From NCBI GenBank assembly GCA_010094025.1, contig ML991889.1:1-43405 (forward strand): a DNA stretch of 43,405 bases, written 5' to 3'. The notes below the pieces were generated by a model. That model was not told where the DNA came from, did not search any database, and saw only the letters and a program-made list of their open reading frames with translations. This document shows positions 12,081 through 22,984 of this stretch, piece after piece (position 1 is the stretch's first letter; each line of letters begins with the position of its first letter). Made by a program: the position numbers and the translations under genes. The stretch is from Viridothelium virens (taxonomy: Eukaryota > Ascomycota > Dothideomycetes > Trypetheliales > Trypetheliaceae).

Positions 12081-13104
12081 CTAGTCTATTTTCGCTAGTC
12101 TGAACGTTAGTACGAGTCCTCACAAATCTTGAGCTCATTGCAAAGAGTAGAGCACTGACCTGTTTGGCAATTCCACTTCCTCCCGCTCTCTATTAGGCAA
12201 CTCTACCCTTCCTTGCTCCTCAATAGGCAGTTCCACTTTCTCGGACTCGGCACTGACTTCTTTGGCCTGTGTCGGTCGTGTTTGGGGCAGAATTGGCGGC
12301 TGATCACCGGCAGTCTGTCCTTGCTGTTTGCACTCTCTTTTAGTCCGACGTAGACGGAGGTCGAAGAGGACAGAAATGAGAGTCACGATCGCAAGGGCAC
12401 CACCGATCCCAATTCCAGCGGCGGCGCTAGCAGGGAGACCTGAGCGATGGGATATATTCCCTGTAGCATTTGTTCCGGAGGCTCTAGCTGTAGGCTCCAC
12501 ATTAGAAGTTGACGAAATGGGTCCTGCATCTGTAGCTGTGGGCGTCTGCAATTGAAATGTCAGAGCTGATAGTGGGTGGAATCAAGAGGCCATGTAAACC
12601 GACCGCGGCTGCCATCTGAGACCATTGTGAGTCACCAATAGGCATTAAGCTCTGGAACTCCCATTGCTGCCTTGGGTCGTATGGCTCGGCAGATGTTTGG
12701 CTTGACAAGTTTACGGGGTTTCCAGGATGGATGTCCAAGTGATACAGGATGCCATTCGCCGAGTTGAATATATAGTATGTACTGTTTCCAGAATCACCAA
12801 CCTTCCATTTTTGACCATCATTAACCGGATCCATCGGTTGTAAGCGAGGCTGAATGCAGCTTGTATCGACTTCTTGTGGTACAGAAGTGATCCCAAGGGC
12901 AAAGAGTGGGCCAGCTGCTTTATTGCGGAAGGCATAAGAAGACAAGTCACCCTGGAAAGTCATGATTTGCCAGAATTGCGCTTCGTCAGATGAGTCCCAG
13001 GCTTGAAACCCCGTGAGATTATCTCCCCAGTTCGTGAGAGCGCTACCGAAACCTATATGAGCGTCTGTCATCTGATACCACATATTCGAATCAAACGACG
13101 CCAT
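12081..13104 (-). CDS. Ricin-B-like, single-pass membrane protein
   Basis: Predicted 299-residue protein from three exons: 13,104-12,600, 12,535-12,160 and 12,099-12,081. The second intron has a GTCAGT donor and a perfect TACTAAC branch site; without it translation stops at 12,135. Residues 1-165 resemble a beta-trefoil ricin-B-type domain, with repeated aromatic and QxW-like positions (FWQIMTF, QKWKVG, QQWEFQ). They are followed by a Ser/Thr-rich linker, one TM helix (about 205-226), a basic RLRRTKR stop-transfer and a tail with three VELP repeats. No N-terminal signal peptide is seen, so the membrane topology is uncertain. The first intron boundaries are the weakest part: several GT/AG pairs fit. 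A carbohydrate-sensing or cell-surface role is inference only. The AT-rich block begins about 900 bp downstream. Confidence 0.65.
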
Positions 13105-14607
13105 GATTACTTGTGAAACATGCGCGAAGGCCAGGTAATAGTGAACTATTCAGAAATAGAATACTAGGAAGAAAACAGTAGTTTGTGGGTGATGAAAGCA
13201 GAGGAGGGAGAGAAGCTGGATAGAAGCATGTCTTTATGTCCATCCTGAGTTTTTGCCACATTAAAGGACAATTTCAATCAAGGAAGCGCGAGTCTGACCA
13301 GAGTACGGATACCACCAATTCCGGCTAGGTTCCAGTGGATTGTTGGAGATAGAAAACAAAGAGCTGAAAGCAACTGTACAGGAAAAGAGAAAGTCGCGGA
13401 GCTATCACGACCACTGATGAAGGCTTCGAGGCACAACGAAGCAAGAGAACTCAGCTCCTGAGATGGTAGAGAGTGGATTATTCTACCTTGGCAGCGAATA
13501 AGGCATCAAAAGTGCAGCAAAGGCGAGCAATAAAATTTGAATCATCGTGGCGATGCAGTTTCTCTCCTGTCGGAATCACTTCACCTACGGCCCCACTAAC
13601 GGTCAGAGTGAAATGCGGCTCTTGCAGGTGAAGCGACGGGTCCGATGTCTCCAACCGTACATACGAAACCAGGATACGACATGCAGCATTTCTCGTTCGG
13701 AACGCCACCCTGGCGATCTGAGTAGACCGTACTTTTCGTACCCCTATTCTTACTCAGCACCACGTTGCATTTTTAAAACTCTTATTAATCATCGGAATCG
13801 TCGGCTTGGATGTCTTACTTGGGGCGTCCAATAGGAATGCAGTAAAACTATTACCTTCTTTCGAATACATCCGAAAAGTTGGTTGCAACGCACTGCCTTT
13901 CGAAACTTACGGACTTGACACCGCTTCCTTTGTAATCTACACTCGGGACTGAATTAGTAGTTTGTCCGTAGAAGCGAAATGACTTGTGGAATCCGTTGAA
14001 GAATCAACTTATGGTCAATCATTCAGGACGATGACATAGACTGCACTATACTTCCAGAGAATGGATGGTATCTATGACGATGCTAATATGATCGTCACTG
14101 CTCATAAGCTGAACTAAAGCCTTGGTAAGGCGTTTGAACTATAGCCACGGGGCTTTAGGCTATTCTCTCACCTGGGGATGCTGAGCGATCGTCCTCTTTT
14201 CTCCGGCCTTGCCAAAGGTCATCATAGTTCGGACATGTTTGGTGCCTGCAGAGACGGACCTTTGCGGCCAATATATTGCACCTTGAAGGTGCATGTTGAG
14301 GAACTCCCAATTGGACGCAAGGCTTATGTGATGTATGAGCGTGGCTTAGTCCGTAACCCTAACACGGACACGAGGAATTACTTTGTGCACTGTGATGGGA
14401 CTGTTAAACACTTCGTACGCTGTAACGGGTTGGGCTTGCGAGGAGGCGGAGAAAACTCCGGTCGCTCGGCCAACTCACGCCTTGTCCCAATTAGGGAATT
14501 TGACAAGCGAGGGTCACCCAAACCCTTCATGTTCAGTCTCGTACTATTTCGTAGAATATTCACTACCTCAGAGGAGCGAATGACTTTGAATCTCTCTCAT
14601 TGATCCA
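13105..14607. other. Intergenic, shared upstream region
   Basis: This 1.5-kb stretch separates the divergent starts of the ricin-like gene (-) and the haspin gene (+). Several open frames of 60-141 codons occur on both strands (the longest at 14,178-14,603, +), but they overlap one another, lack family resemblance and look like chance. No tRNA or repeat was found. Confidence 0.4.
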
Positions 14608-16887
14608 ATGGCACGGCTCCAGACATACGGGAAAGTCCGCAGGCGACAGATCAGACCTATATTCGACTTCAGCAGCCCGGAAAAGGATGAGAAGAAAGCA
14701 CTGGAGGACCAGGCTATTACCCAGGTTGCGAGCGACTTAAAAGAGTTACATCTGACAGGCTCAATCCTGGGCGAGAGGCAGAGCCGACAATTCCAAGAGG
14801 AGAATATTCTCGCGCCTAGGAGTGCGAACGCATCAAGTCAGAGATCGCTCTGCAGAGAGCCTAAGGATGAGCAGTCTGATGACCAGGAAAAAGAAAATGA
14901 CCTTACTCCATCTCATCATGAGATCGCTATCTGGGAGAAGCCGCAATTCAACGATAATACCACGCAACGAACAAGGTCAAACACTTTACGCAAGGGGCCC
15001 GTTGAAACGAGGGCCCATCATGATAGTGTTGATAATGGAGAGAAGAGAGAGAGTCTACCGTCATCAGAGTCGCAGAAACAACCGACACTACATAGCAAGA
15101 CCGGCGAAAGGGCGTGTAGAAGGTCGAGAAAGATCAGGACTCCAGAAGCCGGACCTGATATACCTCTTCGGCGACGAGCAAGAAACCCAGAGTCTCGTGC
15201 AAAATCACCTGCCTCATCACCACAATCAGAGCAGTCAACACCACCGGACTATCAGGACATCCCAGAGCATATCAAACTCCTGGCCACCCACGCAGACGCA
15301 ATCCTGCCCTTCTCCGACTTCGCCAACTCCCTCTCCAACTTCCACCTCTCCAAAATCGCCGAAGCCAGCTACAGCGAAGTCTACCGCCTCGGCACCACCA
15401 GCACCACCATCTCTCCCCACCCTCGCTCTCGTTCCCGCCACTCTCCTCGCAACCCCCAACCTCCAACAACCACAACCCCCAGCACAGCCGCCGTCCTCAA
15501 ACTCATCCCCCTCAAACCCCCTCCCCCACCACCATCACCACGCCCCCACCCACGCACCTCGAAATCCAAGTCCCAGAAAACCCAATCCACCATCAAGACC
15601 ACAACCCACAGCCCCTCACCCCGCACCGACTTCATGACCGCCCCCCACGCCCTCATCTCCGAGCTCACCCTCCTCCGCCTCCTCACCCCAATCCCGGGCT
15701 TCACCGCCTTCCGCTCCCTGCGCCTACTGCAAGGCTGTCCACCGCCGCGCTTCATCGCCGCGTACCGCGCGCACCGGGCGCAGCGGACGGCTGAGCTGCG
15801 GGCGGCGGTGGGGGAGGCAGGGTTGGAGGAGGCGGTGGAGCGGGAGTTTGGGTTTCCGGAGGCGGGGGCGGTGTTTCCTGCTAAGGATGGGGACGGGGAG
15901 GGCGGAGGTGAGGTTGTGGGCGAGGGTAGTGGGGAGGGGGATGGAGATGGGGATGGGTACGTCGAGGGGCAGTGGTGGGCGGTGTTGGAGATGGCGGATG
16001 CGGGGACGGATTTGGAGGGGTGGAGGGTTGGGGATGTGTTGGCGGCTTGGGATGTTTTTTGGAGGGTGGCGATTGCGGTGGGGAAGGGGGAGGCGAGTGT
16101 GGGGTTTGAGCATCGCGATTTGCATGCGGGGAATGTGTGTGTGAAGCGAGTGCCACGGAGAGGGGAGGAGAGCCAGACGAGTGTGGAGGAGGATGGAGGA
16201 GAGAAGGAGGAGGTGGTGGTGGTGGTGGTGGAGCAGAGTAAGTGCTTGCGGGCGAGGGATGGAGTGGATCTGGAGCGGAAGCTGGGATTCACGGATGTGG
16301 AGGTGACGGTCATCGATTATACGAATTCGCGGGCGGAGGTGCCGGAAGAGGAAGCGAAGAGATGGGGAGTGGAAGAGGTGGCGTATAAGAACTTGGAGGA
16401 GGAGCTGGATGTGTTTGAGACGCGGCCGAAGTTTGGGTATCAGTACCGGATTCCGCGGTTCATGAGGGATTTGGTCTTGAAGGATAGTGATCCTGATGCT
16501 CAGAGCTTATCCAGCGAGATGAAAAAACGGACGGTGATGAAGCGAGAGAATCCATCCTGGCGGGAATATCATCCTAAGACGAACCTTTTGTGGCTGCACT
16601 TTTTGTTGACTGAGTTGATGGACTGGACAAAGGACATACGCGAAGAAACAAGGAAGAACTATTCAGTCAGCAAGAAGCGAGGAAACGTCGAGAGCACTTT
16701 CAAGGGAAGGGATCGAGAAGATGTTCGGCGGGGACTCAAGGAATTGGATCTTGAAAGTAAGCTGCTGAAGGTGGCAGGAATGCTGATGCCGCAGGTCCTG
16801 CTGAAATCAACGCTGAATAGTGTTAGCGACCTGATTGAAGTAGCCTGGCGAGCTGGATGGTTGGAAGCAGATGACATCTTACAGTAA
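14608..16887 (+). CDS. HASPIN: Haspin-type histone H3 Thr3 kinase
   Basis: Intronless, 759 residues. Haspin phosphorylates histone H3 at Thr3 in mitosis to recruit the chromosomal passenger complex; it acts in the nucleus. Residues 1-215 are a charged, disordered N-terminal region. The kinase domain spans about 220-740: glycine-loop equivalent IAEASYSEVY, AVLK with Lys298, ISEL with Glu352, and catalytic loop HRDLHAGN (Asp504). The diagnostic haspin feature is IDYT (Asp570) in place of DFG. The C-terminus has the haspin pattern RFMRDLV and TNLLWLHFL. Two large insertions are unusual: a Ser/Pro/Thr-rich one between the glycine loop and Lys298 and on towards Glu352, and an acidic Gly/Glu/Asp one near residues 427-450. 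Codons end mostly in C before about 15,730 and mostly in G after 15,780. The ATG at 14,608 follows an in-frame-free leader and is the first plausible start. Confidence 0.9.
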   Translation: MARLQTYGKVRRRQIRPIFDFSSPEKDEKKALEDQAITQVASDLKELHLTGSILGERQSRQFQEENILAPRSANASSQRSLCREPKDEQSDDQEKENDLTPSHHEIAIWEKPQFNDNTTQRTRSNTLRKGPVETRAHHDSVDNGEKRESLPSSESQKQPTLHSKTGERACRRSRKIRTPEAGPDIPLRRRARNPESRAKSPASSPQSEQSTPPDYQDIPEHIKLLATHADAILPFSDFANSLSNFHLSKIAEASYSEVYRLGTTSTTISPHPRSRSRHSPRNPQPPTTTTPSTAAVLKLIPLKPPPPPPSPRPHPRTSKSKSQKTQSTIKTTTHSPSPRTDFMTAPHALISELTLLRLLTPIPGFTAFRSLRLLQGCPPPRFIAAYRAHRAQRTAELRAAVGEAGLEEAVEREFGFPEAGAVFPAKDGDGEGGGEVVGEGSGEGDGDGDGYVEGQWWAVLEMADAGTDLEGWRVGDVLAAWDVFWRVAIAVGKGEASVGFEHRDLHAGNVCVKRVPRRGEESQTSVEEDGGEKEEVVVVVVEQSKCLRARDGVDLERKLGFTDVEVTVIDYTNSRAEVPEEEAKRWGVEEVAYKNLEEELDVFETRPKFGYQYRIPRFMRDLVLKDSDPDAQSLSSEMKKRTVMKRENPSWREYHPKTNLLWLHFLLTELMDWTKDIREETRKNYSVSKKRGNVESTFKGRDREDVRRGLKELDLESKLLKVAGMLMPQVLLKSTLNSVSDLIEVAWRAGWLEADDILQ

Positions 16888-17443
16888 TATACACATATCC
16901 TAAGCCAAGCAAGGACTTGCGTAGCATTTTCGAGATGAATACCTTAGTAAAATTCATTTCGGTGAATTCATGCTAAACCTCCCGAGTAAGCATGTTGCAG
17001 TACGTGTGAGAAGAGGGCGCATTGTGTAAAGAGGACTCTACGTAGAGATTGGGGATAGATTCCTAGGTTAAGATCGCTGGGCGACGGACTTTCGAGAAAT
17101 AGCATGGCCACTGCTTAGATGCACATGTCGTGCTTATCTCTAAGCTAACTCTGCTGTAACCACTGTCATACATATACTTGTGAATGGAAGGAAGAAGAAG
17201 AAGAAACGTTTCAGGCCGCTCTATTCCTTGAGCGAAGACTCTGACCCACGCTGGTCCTCCCAAAACGCCAAACGCTATAGCAAATGTGAGCACGCTATGC
17301 ATTGCATTGCCCCAAGACAAGTTCTAGACCCCGTTTTCAGAAAGGTACTGGAAGATATGAAAAAGATACTAAACGGTCACGAAAGAATTGAAGTGATACT
17401 TGAGGCAGCCAATCCAGTCGGCTGCTCACTCCCACCGACTCCG
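16888..17443. other. Convergent 3' intergenic region
   Basis: These 556 bp lie between the stops of haspin (+) and SSK1 (-) and presumably hold both 3' UTRs and poly(A) signals. A small inverted repeat (ATTCAT...GTGAATTCAT, about 16,950-16,972) is present. Open frames on either strand are short and look spurious. Confidence 0.5.
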
Positions 17444-19870
17444 TCAACTCTCTGCTTTCGACCCTTTCTCTGGCGTCGCTGAAGACTCACTACCCTCGGT
17501 CGTACCGGGTAGCTGTGGGGCGAGACTGCTACTGTCACTCCTTCGCTTCTCGCGCCTTGAGCTCTTTGTGCCCGCACTGCCCTTACGACTATGATTCTTT
17601 CCTGCTAAGAGACCCTTGTTGCCGTTGTTTGTATCCTCGTTTTGGGGCGCAAAGTCTTTCCATTTCCGCCAACCATCAAAGTCGATAAGCGCTTGCATGC
17701 ATCCCCATTCCTTGACTTTGCGCTCGAGCCACACGAAGTTGACGGGCTACAGATTGACTGTTAGTGTTGAAATGGAAATTTCAGAGCTGGAAACAACGCA
17801 TACCTTGGTCAAAAAGTCATTACAGCCAGCAGCGAGAGCCTCGTGACGATCACTTTGGAGCGAACTTGCCGTCAACGCAACAATGATAACAGGGCTCTTA
17901 AATAAACCGGCCGACTTCTCCAGCTGATCGCTCTCATCCAGCTTCTTACCCACGGTCTCCCCCCCTTCATCCCCTTTTGTACCATTCGTCACACCATCTC
18001 CGCTGTCATCCGACGAGCTTTGAGTGCTTGGCTTCGAAGGTCCAGGGGTTCCCAGCACACCCACGCCGTTGACGCGTTCCAATCTCCTAATCTCTTTTGT
18101 AGCCTCAAGACCGCTCATGATGGGCAATTGAATGTCCATTAAGACCAGATGGAACCCTCCGTTCCGCCACTTCGTAACGGCTGCTTGCCCATTCATGGCG
18201 GTTTGCCATCTGACTTTGAGTCTCTTCATAAAAGCTTCAAGCAATTTCAAGTTGATGATGTTGTCTTCGACGATCAAGCAATTGATAGGTGGAACCGATG
18301 AGTCAATGGCGGTTGGAGACAGGGCTGCAGTAATATTTGGGACATGCCCATCACTGTCTGTCTGTATGTGTGCCTTTGATCCATTACGCCGTGACATGCC
18401 GAGAGGTCCGCGTTTCTTCATTCTCTTTCCCGGATCAGGAGAGGTTACGCGTGCAGAGGTAAGACCATTTGGAGTTGGAGGAGTTGAGCCTGCTTTAGCA
18501 TTCGTTGGGGGCGCTTCAGGAGCGGGAGGGGTAGGAAGAGGTGGTGGATTAGGAGCAGTGGGGTGATCGGATGCAACGGAATCAACATGAGAACGAGGTG
18601 GGCGAAAAGAGGAAGCAGCGGGCGCTAGATTCGACCCGCCTGTACTCGAGACATTCTGCATGGTCGGAGATGCAGTTTGCTGACGTGTGGTTTTGGGTCG
18701 GATGTGCCGGTTATGAATACGCAATGTGCCGCCGGGTGACGGTAGCGGAGGGACCTGACCCGTGTTAATGACACTCATTGATCTGGCCGTATCATGAGCT
18801 TGTACCGAGTGATGATTTTCTAGTGACACCGATGAGTGGCTACTGGGAGGTACAACCGCAGGCATGGGTGGAAAATAACCATTCCCACTCTCCACTGGCC
18901 GGCGGTGCTCCTCACTGTAATGATGCGTAACATAGTGACCTCCTGGAGATGGCTGAGGTGTATGTCGTTGGGGTATGCAGATTACTAGGGCTTCGTCCAT
19001 AGTCTGACCTCCAGGATAAAAGGCGTCCAATGTCCGACACATGTCCTCATCTGGCGCGAGTACGCGTTCTTTTGGGCGCTTGCTTTGGCTGTGGCTTCTT
19101 GGGAAGATCTTTATGTCGACATCCGGAGCATCGAGAGTACGGCCAAGAGAGTTGCCGTATTTCTTGAGAATAGCATCCCTTACATCGTCCACCAAGTCTT
19201 CCTCCCGTATTTGCACTTGCGTTGCCGAGCCTCCTTGTCTCTTTACCCAGATTTTCCTGTACATGATGCTGGCCATATTGGTAATCGGACCCGGCGTGAA
19301 ATAATCTGCTGCGCTCGGTGGCTCGTCGTGCGATTGTGCTCGTGGATCTGTATCTAGGAGTGTTTGAATGATCTGGTGATTCGAACTATGCACTAGGGAT
19401 TGCTGCCGAACGGGTTGGCTCGGTCGTTCCTTTGCTTTGGGCTGCTCGGATGATTCGAGGGACAAGGCCCGATCACTTCCTTGCGATCGGCCCTGTGAGA
19501 CGTCTTCTCTTATCTCGACGGCATCCTGAGTTTCTGGAGTGGAGGGCTCAACCGTCAAGGTGGGATGCTCGTGAAGCTCCGAGCCAGACAAGCCGACGCC
19601 AACTTCGCTGGTCGAGGAGGCGGACGTAAGCGAGGGCGGTTCCGGAGTAGTCTTGAGGGATTCTTGCTGGAAGGGAGGGCGGTGTCGTTGGTCGAGATCA
19701 AGGCCGGAATATGATTTGGACCTGCGCGAGAGAGGCAGCGGTCGTTGCGGAGAAGATGTCTTAGCAAGCCCCGTCACGGGTAGCGGCGGCGGCGCGACAG
19801 CTGCCTTCTCGGATCCCAGCAGCTTCACTCGCGCATGACTGAGCCTCCTCTTGAAGTCGAACTTTGACAT
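17444..19870 (-). CDS. SSK1: SSK1 response regulator of the HOG pathway
   Basis: Two exons (19,870-17,804 and 17,746-17,444) give 789 residues. In the HOG osmostress relay, unphosphorylated Ssk1 activates the MAPKKK Ssk2; phosphate arrives from Sln1-type histidine kinases through Ypd1. Residues 1-520 are Ser/Pro-rich and disordered. The receiver domain starts near residue 530: acidic pair ED (535-536), phospho-acceptor Asp579 in LMDIQLP, ALTAS, and FLTK with the conserved Lys689. The 57-nt intron (GTATGC...CTGTAG) falls directly after that Lys codon and the next exon continues PVNFVWLERKVKEWGC, the expected Ssk1 signature. An extra 55-residue Gly/Ser/Asp insert separates the Asp-containing half from SPVIIVALT, as in other filamentous Ssk1 proteins. 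The tail after the receiver is basic and Ser-rich. The gene converges with haspin. Confidence 0.95.
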
Positions 19871-22800
19871 GGTCGCAGAGAGTCAAGCGCCAGGTACAGC
19901 AGGAAGTCAGAAGACTGGAACCTTCAAGAACCAAAACCAAATCTCCAGTCGAGGAGTTGCGTGGCAACAGTCAAGGTACACTTCCGATCTCGATGACAGG
20001 CGTTGGGCGGGAAGAGCATCGCACGATCTCTTCTCTCCTACCGTTACCATGGAGCAACGACCCAACTGGAAGACACGCGCTCAGAACCCGACTGCACGGG
20101 GATTGATGGCGTGCGGAAATACTAAGCCATTGGCAATTCGCGGCAAAGAGAGGAGTACTCATGGTACGTAGCGCGTTGATTGAACCGGTTCGACAGCTCG
20201 ATCGGTGATGATGCTCTCGATCGCAACTCTCACGATCCCCCGACCGCGCCACCCCTGTCTGCGACTTGTTCTCTGCGCCTGTCGCGTCTGAGAAAAGCAG
20301 GTTATTCCGTGGCTTTTCCCTTCAATCACTCAAGGTAATTTACCTCTCTCCTCACCGCCACAGCGCGAAGCCTGGCGATGTTGGACGTGGCCAAGGTTTT
20401 GACCTCTGCACTTTCGCGAGGCTCCTCAACGACAATCATGTATGAAGAACAGACGACAGTCCACTTCAATAGGGAAGACAGGTTCTGGAACAGCTAAAGT
20501 ACAGTTTTACTTCTACTTACATAACCTTGAAGACCTTCCATCGGTCTTTGCCTTCAATCATAACAGTGTGCAAATGTACAGTCAAGGTATCAGCCACTTC
20601 CACATCCTCAAGTCTCGGCGTTAGCGGAAGGCATCCTAGTCCTAGGTACACTTGGCAATCCCAGAATTAACCTTGCGTCCGGAACGCTCCACAGCTTTCC
20701 CAAAAAAGGCGTCGACAAACGGGTTTTCAGCATAGACCTTGACCACATACTCTACAACACAAAGTCAATTCTCAACACTGATCAATTCTGTAAAAGCATC
20801 CCAACAACCCGCTTTTATTCAGGGAGTCTTGTCATTGAGTGATAGTGCTTTCGCCGTGTCTGTTCCAATATGGGCATGAAATCACCGGAGAGTGCAGTCC
20901 TTTAACTCAAGCATTTCAGATTCTTGAAGTGTGGCTTAAAAATTGGTGTTCTCTATCGATCGAGCTTGATGAAATCTCACTCGAAAAGACCACTCCACTG
21001 CACTGCACTATTTGACATTTGCCTATTTAGTTATTATAATTTTAGGTGCTAGTCGAGAGTAATGTATTTGAAAAGGCTGATTGATGTCAAGTCTCAAAGA
21101 GTCCATCGGTAGTAGCGCTGAGAACCGCGCCGGAAGGTGTCCCAAACCCATACTGGACTATCTCTCTAGTTAATGCATCTTGCAAACTTGGGAAATCTGC
21201 CGACGAAGGGGGCGAGCTGGTCCTAGGAATCTTCATGAAAGTAGTCAAATAAGAAGGACTTACTTGATCAACGACACTATCTACAATGTACACGGCCGAG
21301 CTTTCGCATACGAAGTCCGTAAATCCCGGAAAGGCAATGATGGATTTGGGTGAGCTGGGTCTGCTTTCCTGAGAGAGGGTGGTCCTGCAAGGCACGATCT
21401 GATGCTCCATTGGCATGGTCATTGAACGCTTTGGCCTGGTCAGAGCTCATGTCGAGCTCCACTCGGAGTACCTCTGAGGCCTAATGGTACTGATTGCGGC
21501 CATCGACTACCTTCACATATTTGAAGAGGACCCTGATAGATTTTAGAAGTTTTATAACAACCGACTAAGTCGTGACTTAACGTCGAAAAGAAAACCTGGG
21601 TCACAAGCAGATCTCCTGGTTGAGCAGGGACGCCTCGTGGCCCTGTTACTAGCGCATGTGAGCTGGAAGGGCTCTAGCCTAGAGTTACAGCCACAATTAA
21701 TGCCATCGAACCTCTCCTGGAGGAAATGGAATGCAGGAAGACCGACTCAGATCGTTTGTGCTACTTTTTATGACCGCACATTGTACAACGCAAAACATCG
21801 CACTGCCTACGGGAAAGTTGCGGCATGAGTGGATATTTAAGTACTCCGTACCGGTACGCGTGGCACTCATCGGTCTTTGTTCGGAGCAAATCGCAAGCGC
21901 TTCCGGGGAAGACAGAAGTCTGAAGAGCATCCTCAAAAGTGCGGCGGACGTGATTGTCCCATAGTCTGTTCGCTCCATTCTCAGAACCTTTGTACGGCTC
22001 GAGCATTATTCTGTCTTTGTCTGCGACGCGTCGAAACGCACACCGCGACGTGAGTCTCGCGTCAAAGCCCTCATCTTACTCCCCGCTGGCCATCCGTGTA
22101 GCAAGACCTACACTGTCTCTTGACCCAAGATCTCACGCTCTTGAAAAGATGTCCAGACATTACTGTACAGGGGGTTAATCATTACAGCCATACTAAGTAT
22201 CTGGAAGCGTTTCGTATCTTGTCTATTATACGTTCTCAAGGTGATATCATGGCAGGCTGCCGTCCGCTCTTTGCTTTTTTGAGGCTGCAGGTGCCTCAAA
22301 TATTTGTCAAGGTGCCGCATCCAATCATGGAAAATTCCGAGTTCTAATCTTGGATCTCTCCTAAATTTTCCCCTTTCTCTACTCATGCAATTCCGCACGC
22401 TCTGAGTAGATTTACTTAAGGTATGGTTTCAAGTAATCCACAGCAATTACGGACTATACTCACAACAGATGGCTTGACTTACCTCCATAGAACCATCTCC
22501 TTAGTGCTGGTAAGTCTGTTGAATGCCCTTTGCCGGAACTCTCCCAAGCGATACCTTGCCTCTCTTCACAATTGTCAGTGCGGAGGCGCAAGACATGTAC
22601 TACCGCATTTGTGAGGCACAGTAGCCTCAATCGTTTGGTACCACGCCTTCGGCGCCAAACCAACAAGGGCTCAGCCAATAGACATCGACATTTGCTATCG
22701 GAGTATGAAGAGCTTTGAGCCTTGCGATAGAGGCGTAGTTAGATGTCACCGATTTTAAAGCAGGCTTTGTGCCGCATGGTACGAGATGAGCTGCTAACCA

Positions 22801-22984
22801 CCCAATCTTCGACTGTATCATGCTACATGAGACAGCGACGTCTCAGCACAATCAGAACAGAAACAAAGGATCAAACAGGCCTCTTTATAACGAAGACCAG
22901 AGACCCTTCCATCATCTCTGATCTTAAGTTTGACACTCCACCGTTGGTCCTACGAAAAAGTACAACAATTAGAAATTAGCCAAG
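19871..22984. other. Long intergenic region upstream of SSK1
   Basis: About 3.1 kb without a recognisable gene. The part next to SSK1 (19,871-20,450) is CT-rich in patches and likely contains its promoter and leader. The remainder has only short, mutually overlapping open frames. The stretch at 21,087-21,480 is the only one with a coding feel and is listed separately. The last bases before 22,985 form a good start context for the next gene. Confidence 0.4.
21087..21480 (-). other. Possible small gene or gene fragment
   Basis: A minus-strand frame from 21,422 to 21,087 reads 111 codons with ordinary composition (SPKSIIAFPGFTDFVCESSAVYIVDSVVDQ is split here by a possible GTAAGT donor at about 21,264). 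A second frame upstream begins at an ATG-like start near 21,450. It could be a two-exon gene, a pseudogene or chance. No family is recognised. Confidence 0.2.

Noticed and set aside
13478-13834. Overlapping open frames on both strands upstream of haspin.
   Set aside because: Short, mutually antisense, no family resemblance and no splice partners.
15381-16313. 310-codon minus-strand frame inside haspin.
   Set aside because: Antisense shadow produced by the skewed third positions of the kinase gene.
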